From Candidatus Zixiibacteriota bacterium (lineage in GTDB: Bacteria; Zixibacteria; MSB-5A5; JAUVRN01): a DNA stretch of 9,176 nucleotides. Position numbers and translations under genes: made by a program. Of the stretch, positions 1-6,588 are shown in pieces. The stretch covers positions 1 to 9,176 of the forward strand of contig JAUVRN010000051.1 of assembly GCA_030597645.1 (NCBI GenBank), in the 5' to 3' direction. Within the stretch, counting starts at the first letter, position 1. Each line of letters begins with the position of its first letter. The notes below the pieces were generated by a model that did not search any database, was not told where the DNA came from, and was given only the letters and a program-made list of their open reading frames with translations.

Positions 1-29
1 GCGAGCCAATAGCGCTCACCTCAGCCGTA

Positions 30-494
30 ATGGGAGTGCATCCTGCTTGCGTGGAAAGATCAGCAGCCAGACCCATAGCCTCCGTTCTGCTGTATGATGG
101 CTCGTGTGCTCTCTGCAACCGGTCCGTGCAGTTTGTCCTGGCGTGGGAGACGCGTCACAGCCTGAGATTCGCCAGTCTCGAGGGGGCGGTCGGCCGCAGA
201 TGTCTGCAGCAGTTCCCGGAGCTCGATACGGTGGATTCGTTGATCTGGATCGATGAAGACTCTGAGGGTCGATCGGTCAAAGCCCTCGCTCGCTCTGCGG
301 CTGCTATTCGAATCGCCCGCTACATGGGTGGTGCGTGGACGCTGCTTTCCATCTGCTGGCTGGTGCCGAAGCCACTGCGAGATTGGGTGTATGATCTGAT
401 CGCGAAGCACCGGCACAACCTCATCGGGCAGAAGCAGTGCGTGGTGTTCCCGCCCGAGGTGAAGCATCGGATAATTGACGGCAGCATGGATTAG
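30..494 (+). CDS. DCC/DUF393 family thiol-disulfide oxidoreductase-like protein
   Basis: The 154-residue product carries the family signature YDGSCALC at residues 22-29, giving a CxxC pair (Cys26, Cys29) just after a hydrophobic strand, as in thioredoxin-like redox folds. The C-terminal part has the family pattern of a WVYDLIAKHRHN stretch (residues 119-130), followed by a glycine, a further cysteine (Cys137) and a PPE motif. Members are small proteins of 120-150 residues assumed to do dithiol chemistry, but physiological substrates are mostly unknown. The ATG at 30 gives about 18 residues before the core strand and has no good ribosome binding site. A GTG at 51 with GGGAG at 32-36 is an alternative and would shorten the protein by 7 residues. 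The gene stands alone: what precedes it lies outside the window, and a gene-poor gap follows. The family call is firm; the function is not known. Confidence 0.88.
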   Translation: MGVHPACVERSAARPIASVLLYDGSCALCNRSVQFVLAWETRHSLRFASLEGAVGRRCLQQFPELDTVDSLIWIDEDSEGRSVKALARSAAAIRIARYMGGAWTLLSICWLVPKPLRDWVYDLIAKHRHNLIGQKQCVVFPPEVKHRIIDGSMD

Positions 495-838
495 ATCTGG
501 AGCCTTCGTGCTGGGCATGTGGAAGCAACTGCCGCAACAGTAGAGAGCGCGAAGCCCTGACCGGAATCGCCATGCGCAAGATGGGCCTGACGGAGGCGCA
601 CTACCTCAGCCCGTTGACCAAAGACGAAGGGCGGGAGTGGCGTGCCCGTCGGTTTCATAGGAAGATCGGAGTTCATCGCCGACAAGCGGGCGACGGGCCG
701 GCAGAAAGACCTGGCGGACATCGAGGCGCTGGGCAAGGTATGAGGCGGTCGATTCCGATGGACCCCATGTAGGGCCCTGCATACATTGCTTCGATGAGGC
801 TCTTGGTCGACGTTTCTCGGGGCTGAACCAGTACTGAA
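495..838. other. Intergenic region without an intact gene
   Basis: This 344-base stretch between the DCC protein gene and the GcvT-like gene has no full-length recognisable gene on either strand. Short open frames are present, including one starting at ATG 572, but its translation matches nothing I recognise and it shifts out of the only meaningful reading frame at about 640. That meaningful stretch is the relic at 618-743. The rest should hold the promoter of the operon starting at 839, but I cannot point to a convincing -35/-10 pair. Immediately before the ATG at 839 there is no strong Shine-Dalgarno sequence. Confidence 0.6.
618..743 (+). pseudogene. Relic of a nucleotidyltransferase-like protein C-terminus
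   Basis: In the frame ending at TGA 741-743, the bases from about 645 translate to PVGFIGRSEFIADKRATGR followed by QKDLADIEALGKV. This pattern, a hydrophobic strand, 'xxFIxxKRATGRxKDLADIEAL' and then a stop, is the usual C-terminal end of small nucleotidyltransferase-type proteins (MNT/AbiEii-like, often toxin-antitoxin associated). Only about 40 codons are open, with an in-frame TGA at 615-617 upstream. There is no start codon with a ribosome binding site, and the N-terminal nucleotidyltransferase core (GSxxxxD) is absent. I read it as the leftover of a decayed gene. The similarity is from memory of the family; no search was run. It could be chance, but the KRATGRxKDLADIEAL run is long. Confidence 0.55.
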
Positions 839-2032
839 ATGCCGATCCCCACTCCTTTTCACCCAAGGACTTCGGAGTTTTGCACCAGCCTTCAATGGAA
901 GGAATGGGCAGGCTATTACGCCATCCGGTCCTTCGACGTCCACTTCGATCGCGAATACTACGCCTTCCGCCACGCGGCGGGCATGATCGACGTCACGCCC
1001 CTGTACAAGTATGATGTGAGGGGCCCCGACGCGACGGCCTATCTCAATCGGATCGTGGTCCGCAACATCGCCAAGCTCAAGCAGAATCAAGTGGCGTATC
1101 TCTGCTGGTGCGACGACGACGGCAAGGTGATCGACGACGGTACGGTGACGCGGTTCGAAGAGGACTACTATCGCGTCACCTCCACCGACCCAGACTTTCA
1201 CTGGTTCCTGCGTCACATGCGCGGATTCGACGTCACGGTGGAGAACATCACCGACGAGGTTGCCGCTCTGTCGGTGCAGGGTCCCAATTCGAGGGACGTA
1301 CTTCGCGACGTCTGCGATGCGGACATGGACAAGCTCAAGTTCTTTCGCACCACCAAGACGAGAGTCGATGGTGGTATTGATGCACGGATCTCGCGCACGG
1401 GCTACACGGGTGATCTTGGCTATGAAATCTGGGTAAAGAACGATGATGCCCTGGGTCTGTGGGACGCGCTGATGGCGGCTGGCGAACCGCACGGTCTGGT
1501 GCCGGCGGGTCTGGATGCCATGGATGTGACACGCATCGAAGCCGGGTTCATTCTCAACGGGATCGACTACTTCAATGCGCTGCACTCACTCATCGAAAGG
1601 CGCAAGGCGTCGCCATACGAACTCTCCCTCGGCTGGGCCGTGCATCTGAAGCGCGATCCGTTCATCGGACAGGAGGCGCTGCGGCACATCAAGAAGGACG
1701 GCCCACCGCGCCTGTTCGTGGGATTGGACATCGACTGGCCGTCGTTCGAACGCCTGTTTGCGAAGCACGGTCTGCCGCCCGAGGTTCACAGCGGCGGCTG
1801 GCGTACGGGTGTCCCCATCTACGACTCAGGGGGCAATTTCATCGGACAGGCCACCAGCGGCGCCTGGTCACCTCTGCTCAAGAAAAACCTGGCCCTGGCC
1901 ACGGTGCAGGCTGAGCACGGACACATCGGCAACACCGTACATTTAGAAGTCACCGTCGAGTACGAGCGCAAGACGGTCCCGGCGACGATCGTCCCCAAGC
2001 CGTTCTTCGATCCGGAGAGGATGAAGGCCTGA
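839..2032 (+). CDS. GcvT-like folate-binding aminomethyltransferase family protein
   Basis: The 397-residue product belongs to the GcvT/DmdA fold family, whose members bind tetrahydrofolate and transfer a one-carbon group from an amine, sulfonium or ether substrate. Visible landmarks are DVTPLYKYDVRGPDA (51-65), the catalytic-type aspartates in KVIDDGTV (Asp99/Asp100), the ALSVQGPNSRDVL segment (143-155), SRTGYTGDLGYEIWV (185-199, with Glu196 at the folate-contacting position), the TRIEAG helix (231-236) and an FIGQ turn (275-278) before the C-terminal barrel domain with FIGQATSGAWSP (334-345). Length and order match the family. The chemistry resembles T-protein, but no gcvH or gcvP lies nearby, and two FAD oxidoreductases follow within 3 nt. 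A specialised demethylase or C1-transfer role is therefore likelier than glycine cleavage. Substrate unknown. The ATG at 839 fits the usual N-terminus (PFHPRTSEFCTS), although its ribosome binding site is weak. Confidence 0.9.
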   Translation: MPIPTPFHPRTSEFCTSLQWKEWAGYYAIRSFDVHFDREYYAFRHAAGMIDVTPLYKYDVRGPDATAYLNRIVVRNIAKLKQNQVAYLCWCDDDGKVIDDGTVTRFEEDYYRVTSTDPDFHWFLRHMRGFDVTVENITDEVAALSVQGPNSRDVLRDVCDADMDKLKFFRTTKTRVDGGIDARISRTGYTGDLGYEIWVKNDDALGLWDALMAAGEPHGLVPAGLDAMDVTRIEAGFILNGIDYFNALHSLIERRKASPYELSLGWAVHLKRDPFIGQEALRHIKKDGPPRLFVGLDIDWPSFERLFAKHGLPPEVHSGGWRTGVPIYDSGGNFIGQATSGAWSPLLKKNLALATVQAEHGHIGNTVHLEVTVEYERKTVPATIVPKPFFDPERMKA

Positions 2033-2035
2033 CCC

Positions 2036-3625
2036 ATGGCGGCCAAGTACGACGCAATCGTCATCGGAGGCGGACACAACGGGCTCGTGTGTGCGGCCTA
2101 CCTGGCCAAAGCCGGTCGCAAGACGCTGGTGCTCGAAGGGCGACACGTGCTGGGCGGTGCCGCGGTGACCGAGGAAGTCTATCCAGGCTTCAAGTACTCG
2201 GTATTCTCGTATGTGGTCAGCCTGTTCCGACCGCACATCATCCGCGAGCTCAACCTGGCGCAACACGGCCTTCAGCTGATACCGCTGGAGTGTTCGTTTA
2301 CACCACACCTGGAGGGACCGGGCCTGGTGCGCTGGTCGGAAGCGGCACGTACGCGTCGTGAAATTGCGCGGCTCAGTCCCAGGGACGCGGAGATTCAACC
2401 CGCATTCAGCCTGGCCATGACCAAGATGGCCTTCTTGATCAAGAACATCATCGACAACCCGGTACCCGACCCCACGTCGCTCGACCCCCGTGAATTGAAG
2501 CGCCTGGCTGACTTCGGAAATCACTTTTTGAAACTGGACGCCGATTCGTTCCACCTGCACTCGCAACTGCTCACGATGAGCGCGGTGGATTTCTTGAGCC
2601 TCTGGTTCGAGTCGGAGATACTCATGGCGCCGATGTCGGTGAGCGGCATCATCGGGACCTTCCTCGGGGTGCGCTCCCCGGGCACGGCGTACGTACTGTT
2701 GCATCATTACATGGGGGAAATCGATGGAGCATTTCGATCGTGGGGATTCTCAAGGGGTGGAACGGGGGGACTCTCGCTGGCGTGCGCACGTGCTGCCGAG
2801 TCTCTGGGAGCACAGATACGCACAGAGGCTCCAGTTTCGCATCTGCGGGTCCAAAACGGGCGCACGACGGGTGTGGTACTGGAAAACGGCGACGAGATCG
2901 AGGCGCGGACCGTCTTCTCGTCCCTAGATCCCAATCGCACGTTTCTGCGCCTGGTCGGCGAACAGCATCTCGACGAGGAATTCACAAATCAGATCAAGCG
3001 TTACAAACTCCGCGGCAGCTCGGGCAAGGTGAACCTGGCACTCGATCGCATCCCCGAGTTCACCTGCCGGCCCGGCATCGGCCCGCACCTGATGGGTGAT
3101 CTTGCGATCGCGCCCAACATCGACTACCTGGAGCGCGCCTACGACCAGGCCAAGTACGGGGACTTTTCCGAGCGTCCCTACATCAACGCGGTCTTCCCGT
3201 CGCTCGTCGATCCGTCCGTGGCGCCGCCCGGCAAGCACGTCATGTCCTGCTTCGTGCAGTACGCGCCGTATCACATCAAGGAAGGTCCGGAATTCTGGCC
3301 GCAGCGGCGTGAGGCGTTCGGCGAAGCGGTGATTGACACGCTGGAGCAATACGCGCCGGGACTGCGCGACTGCATTCTTCACAAACAGGTGCTTACACCC
3401 TGGGACATGGAGCAGATGGTGGGGCTCTCGGAGGGAAACATCTTCCAGGGTGAGCTGAGTCTGGAGCAGTTGCTGTTCCAGCGCCCGGCACCCGGGTGGG
3501 CGCGCTACAGGACGCCGATCAGGGATCTCTGGATGTGCGGCTCGGGTGCACACCCGGGCGGCGGCATCATGGGCTCGCCGGGCGAACTCGCGGCCAAGTA
3601 CGCGCTGCAGACGAGGGGTGTCTGA
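2036..3625 (+). CDS. FAD/NAD(P)-dependent oxidoreductase, phytoene desaturase/PYROXD2 superfamily (first paralogue)
   Basis: The 529-residue protein starts with a Rossmann FAD-binding motif, AIVIGGGHNGL (residues 7-17), and a strand ending in an acidic residue (LVLEGRHVLGG, 31-41), which holds the FAD ribose. The mid-region RGSSGKVNLAL (326-336) and the C-terminal flavin motif WMCGSGAHPGGGIMGSP (499-515) are typical of COG1233/PYROXD2-like flavoproteins, which are 500-540 residues long. They are related to carotenoid desaturases, but here they are not in a carotenoid gene set. The ATG at 2036 lies 3 nt after the stop of the GcvT-like gene, with GAAGG at 2023-2027 as ribosome binding site, so the two are almost certainly co-transcribed and translationally coupled. 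Likely cytoplasmic or peripherally membrane-bound. It probably oxidises or isomerises a substrate or product of the upstream enzyme; this is inferred from context only. Confidence 0.9.
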   Translation: MAAKYDAIVIGGGHNGLVCAAYLAKAGRKTLVLEGRHVLGGAAVTEEVYPGFKYSVFSYVVSLFRPHIIRELNLAQHGLQLIPLECSFTPHLEGPGLVRWSEAARTRREIARLSPRDAEIQPAFSLAMTKMAFLIKNIIDNPVPDPTSLDPRELKRLADFGNHFLKLDADSFHLHSQLLTMSAVDFLSLWFESEILMAPMSVSGIIGTFLGVRSPGTAYVLLHHYMGEIDGAFRSWGFSRGGTGGLSLACARAAESLGAQIRTEAPVSHLRVQNGRTTGVVLENGDEIEARTVFSSLDPNRTFLRLVGEQHLDEEFTNQIKRYKLRGSSGKVNLALDRIPEFTCRPGIGPHLMGDLAIAPNIDYLERAYDQAKYGDFSERPYINAVFPSLVDPSVAPPGKHVMSCFVQYAPYHIKEGPEFWPQRREAFGEAVIDTLEQYAPGLRDCILHKQVLTPWDMEQMVGLSEGNIFQGELSLEQLLFQRPAPGWARYRTPIRDLWMCGSGAHPGGGIMGSPGELAAKYALQTRGV

Positions 3626-3626
3626 C

Positions 3627-5171
3627 GTGGCCTACGATGTGATCGTCATCGGAGCGGGTCACAACGGACTTGCCTGCGCGACGATTCTCGCGAAGGAAGC
3701 GCGCCGCGTTCTCATCGTGGAGCAACGCGACGTCATAGGTGGGCTTTGCGCAGGTGAAGAATTCCATCCCGGGTATCGTCACACGGGTTTGCTGCATGAC
3801 ACGTCGGGCCTGCGTCCGTGGCTGGTAGAGGAGCTGGGGCTGTCGGGGCACGGGCTGAAGCCCGGGCCGGCACCGCACCGGGTGTTTTCACCGCAAACGG
3901 ATGGGCCGGGTCTCGTGCTTTCGTCGGTACCCGATGAGTCCGTTGCGGAGATCGCCAGGCATTCCGATCGTGACGCCAGGCAGTTTCAGGTATTCGGTAC
4001 GTTTCTCGGTCGACTGCGCAAGGTGATCGAACCGCTGCTCAACAAGACTCCGGTCAATCCGTCCGATCTCGGTGTGGGGGACTTCTTCGATCTGGCTCCG
4101 CACGGCATCGCAGCCCGCCGGCTCGGCAAACGCGACATGATGGAACTGCTGCGCATACCACCCATGTGCGTCGCGGACTGGCTTCGTGAGTGGTTTGAGA
4201 CCGAGCTGCTCAACGCTTCGATCGCCGGGCCCGCCATCTCGGGCGGCTGGACCGGCCCCTGGTCGCCGGGTACCTCCACCAACTTTCTGATGCAAACCAG
4301 CACGTGGAACGGGCCGGGGCAGGGCGGCGTCGCGGCTGTGGTCTCGGCACTCGAGAACGCGGCTACGGGAAGCGGCGTCGAGATCCGCACCGGTGCGGCG
4401 GTGAAGCGCATCGACATCGAGCAGGGTGCTGTACGGGGCATCACGCTCCTCGACGGTGACGAGATCGAGGCGCGGAGTGTGGTATCGTCCTGTGACCCCA
4501 GGACGACTTTTCTCGATCTGATCTCGCCGCGCGAGCTCAGTCACAAGCTCGAGCAGTATGTTCGCGACTACCGCATGCGCGGCACCACGGCCAAGGTCCA
4601 CCTCGCTCTGAACCGGCCCCTCGAGTGGGCGTCACGTCCGGGTGAGCAGTTCGAGTATATCCGCACAGGCGAAGAACTCGACGATCTTGAGCGCGCCTTT
4701 GACGCCGTCAAGTACAGGCAGCGTTCCGAGCGGCCGGTGCTCGAAGTTCACGTACCGACTGTGGCCAGGCCGGATCTGGCGCCGCAGGGACACAGCGTCG
4801 CATCTGTGCTCGTACATTTTGCGCCGCATCACTTCGAAGAGGGTTGGTCCGATAGCGCGCGGGAGGCACTCGGCGACGCGGTAGTCGATGAGCGCGAACG
4901 GTATGCACCGGGAGCCCGGGACCTTGTCGTTGGTCGCGAAGTCCTGACGCCGGTGGACATCGAAAAGCGTTATGGTCTGGCAGGTGGGCACATTTACCAC
5001 GGCGAGCACGGTCTGGATCAGCTCATCACACGGCCGGTGCCCGGTTGCACCGGATACGCCACACCGCTCGACGGCCTCTATCTCTGCGGAAGTGGGTGCC
5101 ATCCCGGGGGCGGAGTGACGGGTGCTCCAGGAGCACTGGCTGCGCACGTCATTCAATCCTCCCGCCAATAA
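3627..5171 (+). CDS. FAD/NAD(P)-dependent oxidoreductase, phytoene desaturase/PYROXD2 superfamily (second paralogue)
   Basis: This second flavoprotein of 514 residues is a diverged tandem copy of its upstream neighbour. It has YDVIVIGAGHNGLAC (3-17) at the N-terminus, RGTTAKVHLAL in the middle where the neighbour has RGSSGKVNLAL, LAPQGHSVASVLVHFAPHH matching the neighbour's VAPPGKHVMSCFVQYAPYH, and YLCGSGCHPGGGVTGAPG near the end. I chose the GTG at 3627, one base after the preceding stop. GAGGGG at 3613-3618 sits 8 nt upstream, and this start places the Rossmann strand at residue 4, as in the paralogue. A GTG at 3618 is also in frame. The open frame extends further upstream to ATG 3546, but those residues lie inside the neighbour's coding sequence and match nothing in the family. 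Both flavin motifs look intact. The pair may form a heterodimer or catalyse successive oxidations; this is inference. Confidence 0.88.
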   Translation: MAYDVIVIGAGHNGLACATILAKEARRVLIVEQRDVIGGLCAGEEFHPGYRHTGLLHDTSGLRPWLVEELGLSGHGLKPGPAPHRVFSPQTDGPGLVLSSVPDESVAEIARHSDRDARQFQVFGTFLGRLRKVIEPLLNKTPVNPSDLGVGDFFDLAPHGIAARRLGKRDMMELLRIPPMCVADWLREWFETELLNASIAGPAISGGWTGPWSPGTSTNFLMQTSTWNGPGQGGVAAVVSALENAATGSGVEIRTGAAVKRIDIEQGAVRGITLLDGDEIEARSVVSSCDPRTTFLDLISPRELSHKLEQYVRDYRMRGTTAKVHLALNRPLEWASRPGEQFEYIRTGEELDDLERAFDAVKYRQRSERPVLEVHVPTVARPDLAPQGHSVASVLVHFAPHHFEEGWSDSAREALGDAVVDERERYAPGARDLVVGREVLTPVDIEKRYGLAGGHIYHGEHGLDQLITRPVPGCTGYATPLDGLYLCGSGCHPGGGVTGAPGALAAHVIQSSRQ

Positions 5172-5183
5172 CTCGGTATCATC

Positions 5184-5888
5184 TTGGCTTCACTTCTTTT
5201 CGGTCTTGCGATCATCGCACTGCTTGACAGCATATCCATGGTGCCCACCGCTATCGTTCCCATGCTGCTCTACATGAGTGGCCGGCGTGCTGTGATGGTC
5301 TCGACCGCGTTTATCCTGGGGATCTTCGTCGCCTACGCGGCTTTCGGGGTGGTCATCGTACTGGGCGTGGACGCCATCCTGGACCCTCTGCTGCCGAAGT
5401 TGCAGCGGATCATGGAAGATCCAAACACGCTCGAAATCGCGATTCAGATTGTGCTCGGCATCATTCTGCTGGTCTTCGGACTGAAGCTGGCGGACATCAG
5501 GCCGAAACGTCAGGCTCGGCGTCAGCCCGCGCAAGGGGGCGGCCCCGTGAGTGCCTTCGGATTCGGCGCGGTCTTCATGCTCGCGGGCGCGTGGGGGGCC
5601 GTTCCGTACTTCGCCGCCATCGATCGAATTCTTCGCGCCGACGTCTCGGACACGTCCGGGGTCATGCTGCTTCTCTATTACAACGCGATCTTCGTACTAC
5701 CCCTGATTGCACTTGTGATCGCACGAATCGTCCTGGGCAGCCGCGCCGATGCCTGGTTCACAAGACTGGGGGACTTCTTCAGCCACTGGGGCCGGCGCGT
5801 GGCCGTGGCCGTGCTGATCCTGCTGGGTATGCTCCTGGTGGTAGATGGGATCCACTGGCTGACACAGCAATCATCTTTGCTGGTATAG
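5184..5888 (+). CDS. Six-helix membrane protein, GAP/LysE-like transporter type
   Basis: The 234-residue protein is very hydrophobic, with helices at about residues 3-31, 36-65, 84-103, 122-148, 158-184 and 205-222. A basic cytoplasmic-looking loop lies between helices 3 and 4 (RPKRQARRQ, 106-114). The start-proximal 'LDSISMVPTAIVPMLLYM' pattern and the GxWGAVPYFAAIDR segment (135-148) resemble the GAP family (SfLAP, sulfolipid- and glycopeptidolipid-addressing proteins) and more distantly LysE/CcdA-type transporters. The start is taken as TTG at 5184, since the frame is closed by the stop of the previous gene (5169-5171) and the first helix would be lost at the next ATG (5238). The ribosome binding site is weak, which fits coupling to the gene 12 nt upstream. 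Position at the end of the oxidoreductase operon suggests transport of the pathway's substrate or product. Family call moderate, cargo unknown. Confidence 0.75.
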   Translation: MASLLFGLAIIALLDSISMVPTAIVPMLLYMSGRRAVMVSTAFILGIFVAYAAFGVVIVLGVDAILDPLLPKLQRIMEDPNTLEIAIQIVLGIILLVFGLKLADIRPKRQARRQPAQGGGPVSAFGFGAVFMLAGAWGAVPYFAAIDRILRADVSDTSGVMLLLYYNAIFVLPLIALVIARIVLGSRADAWFTRLGDFFSHWGRRVAVAVLILLGMLLVVDGIHWLTQQSSLLV

Positions 5889-5897
5889 TCCTCATAA

Positions 5898-5916
5898 CAC
5901 ATTGTTGTACAATGTG
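5898..5916. repeat. 7-bp inverted repeat upstream of the toxin-antitoxin promoter
   Basis: CACATTG (5898-5904) and CAATGTG (5910-5916) are perfect reverse complements around a 5-base spacer. The centre also contains the 8-base palindrome TTGTACAA (5905-5912). It lies just after the membrane-protein stop and just before the predicted toxin-antitoxin promoter. It has no following T-run, so a terminator is unlikely. It may be a second regulator site. Confidence 0.4.
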
Positions 5917-5925
5917 ATATATGTA

Positions 5926-5954
5926 TTGACGGTTTTGGTGTCTTGACATATCTT
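5926..5954 (+). promoter_or_regulatory. Predicted sigma-70 promoter of the toxin-antitoxin module
   Basis: TTGACG (5926-5931) and TATCTT (5949-5954) form a -35/-10 pair separated by 17 bases, matching 5 of 6 and 4 of 6 consensus positions. The -10 box overlaps the operator repeats at 5941-5966, and transcription would start near 5961, just ahead of the antitoxin ribosome binding site. The arrangement is what autorepression needs. Prediction from sequence only. Confidence 0.5.
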
Positions 5955-5966
5955 GACATGTCAAGA
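5941..5966. promoter_or_regulatory. Three-half-site operator of the antitoxin
   Basis: The octamer TCTTGACA occurs at 5941-5948 and again at 5951-5958, ten bases apart (one helical turn), and its exact reverse complement TGTCAAGA follows at 5959-5966. The last two form a perfect 16-base palindrome. Repeated short half-sites in tandem and inverted order are the standard binding pattern of ribbon-helix-helix repressors, and an RHH protein gene begins 10 bases later. Binding here would cover the -10 box at 5949-5954. Confidence 0.7.
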
Positions 5967-5976
5967 CGGAGGTATC

Positions 5977-6189
5977 ATGGCAGCCATCAAGATCAGTTCC
6001 AAGGTGGAAGAGAGCGTGTGGGAGGATCTGAGGCGCTTTGCGAAAGAGACAGACCGCAGCATCTCGGGATTGCTGACCCAGGCCATTCGCGATTACATCA
6101 GGAGACAGCGCGTGAGACCTGAAGTTGTGACACACCTGGAGCGCTCCATGAGTGACAACGAAGAGCTGGGCCGTTTGCTTGCCGAGTAA
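5977..6189 (+). CDS. Ribbon-helix-helix (CopG/Arc-type) antitoxin
   Basis: The 70-residue protein has the RHH layout: a short strand (AIKISSKV, 3-10), helix A (about 11-24) and helix B beginning at the conserved turn DRSISGLLTQAIRDYI (26-41). A polar tail, 44-70, ends in NEELGRLLAE and should wrap the toxin. The dimer's strands would bind the repeated half-sites just upstream and repress the operon. I chose the ATG at 5977 because GGAGG (5968-5972) stands 4 nt before it and the RHH strand starts at once. The longer in-frame start at 5953 lies inside the operator and would add an unrelated 8-residue extension. It overlaps the toxin gene that follows, so the two are translationally coupled. RHH call firm; antitoxin role inferred from the adjoining Doc gene. 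Confidence 0.87.
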   Translation: MAAIKISSKVEESVWEDLRRFAKETDRSISGLLTQAIRDYIRRQRVRPEVVTHLERSMSDNEELGRLLAE

Positions 6190-6568
6190 TCGCGTAGCGC
6201 ATCTCAGCGTCGAAGAGCTGCTGACGGTCCACGAATTCGTCGTGGCGAGATTCGGTGGCACGGGCGGGATCCGTGACATGGGGCTCCTGGAGAGCGCCCT
6301 TTTCAGACCCCAGACCGGATACTACAACGATCTGGCCGAGATGGCGGCGGCGCTCTTCGAATCGCTGATCATGAACCACCCCTTTGTCGATGGAAACAAA
6401 CGCGTCGCGTTTTTTGGAACCGATACATTCCAGCGGCTGAATGGCTGGAGACTGCAGGTGCACCCCGAGCCGGCCAACCGACTTTTGACCGGCCTGCTGG
6501 CTGACGGCAAATGCGACTGCGATCAGCTCCTGCCCTGGCTGCGGTCGGCCATGAAGCCGACCCGGTGA
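6152..6568 (+). CDS. doc: Doc-type toxin, Fic fold (death-on-curing family)
   Basis: The 138-residue protein has the Fic/Doc active-site loop HPFVDGNKR at residues 76-84, the HxFx(D/N)GNKR motif, with His76 and the phosphate-binding GNKR. The N-terminal LSVEELLTVHEFVVARFGG (18-36), GIRDMGLLESAL (39-50) and FRPQTGYY (51-58) are typical Doc landmarks. Known Doc proteins use the inverted Fic site to phosphorylate elongation factor Tu and stop translation; that activity is assumed here. The start is uncertain. GTG at 6152 has GGAG at 6138-6141 and overlaps the antitoxin gene by 38 nt. TTG at 6179 gives 129 residues, closer to P1 Doc (126), and an 11-nt overlap. The antitoxin is RHH instead of the classical Phd. 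No catalytic residue appears lost, so the toxin looks active. Confidence 0.9.
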   Translation: MTTKSWAVCLPSNRVAHLSVEELLTVHEFVVARFGGTGGIRDMGLLESALFRPQTGYYNDLAEMAAALFESLIMNHPFVDGNKRVAFFGTDTFQRLNGWRLQVHPEPANRLLTGLLADGKCDCDQLLPWLRSAMKPTR

Positions 6569-6588
6569 TTTCGACGCGACTCACCAGC

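Noticed and set aside
572..772. 66-codon open frame in the first intergenic region
   Set aside because: Its second half reads the nucleotidyltransferase-like relic in the wrong frame, and its first half matches nothing known to me; unlikely to be a real gene.
491..1585. Long open frame (364 codons) on the - strand
   Set aside because: It lies antisense to the GcvT-like gene. Its translation is rich in R, H, V and D with no family motif, as expected from the reverse of a GC-rich coding frame.
839..2032. Glycine cleavage system T-protein (gcvT)
   Set aside because: The fold matches, but gcvH and gcvP are absent and the neighbours are flavoproteins, so the symbol gcvT is not used.
1943..2707. 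Long open frame (254 codons) on the - strand
   Set aside because: It is antisense to the first flavoprotein gene and has no recognisable motif; a composition shadow.
3546..3626. Upstream ATG extension of the second flavoprotein
   Set aside because: The extension overlaps the end of the preceding gene in another frame and is unlike any family N-terminus. GTG 3627 has a good ribosome binding site.
2036..5171. Carotenoid biosynthesis (phytoene desaturase) genes
   Set aside because: The flavoproteins share the superfamily, but no phytoene synthase or other carotenoid gene is present and the partner is a GcvT-like protein. PYROXD2-like is the better description.
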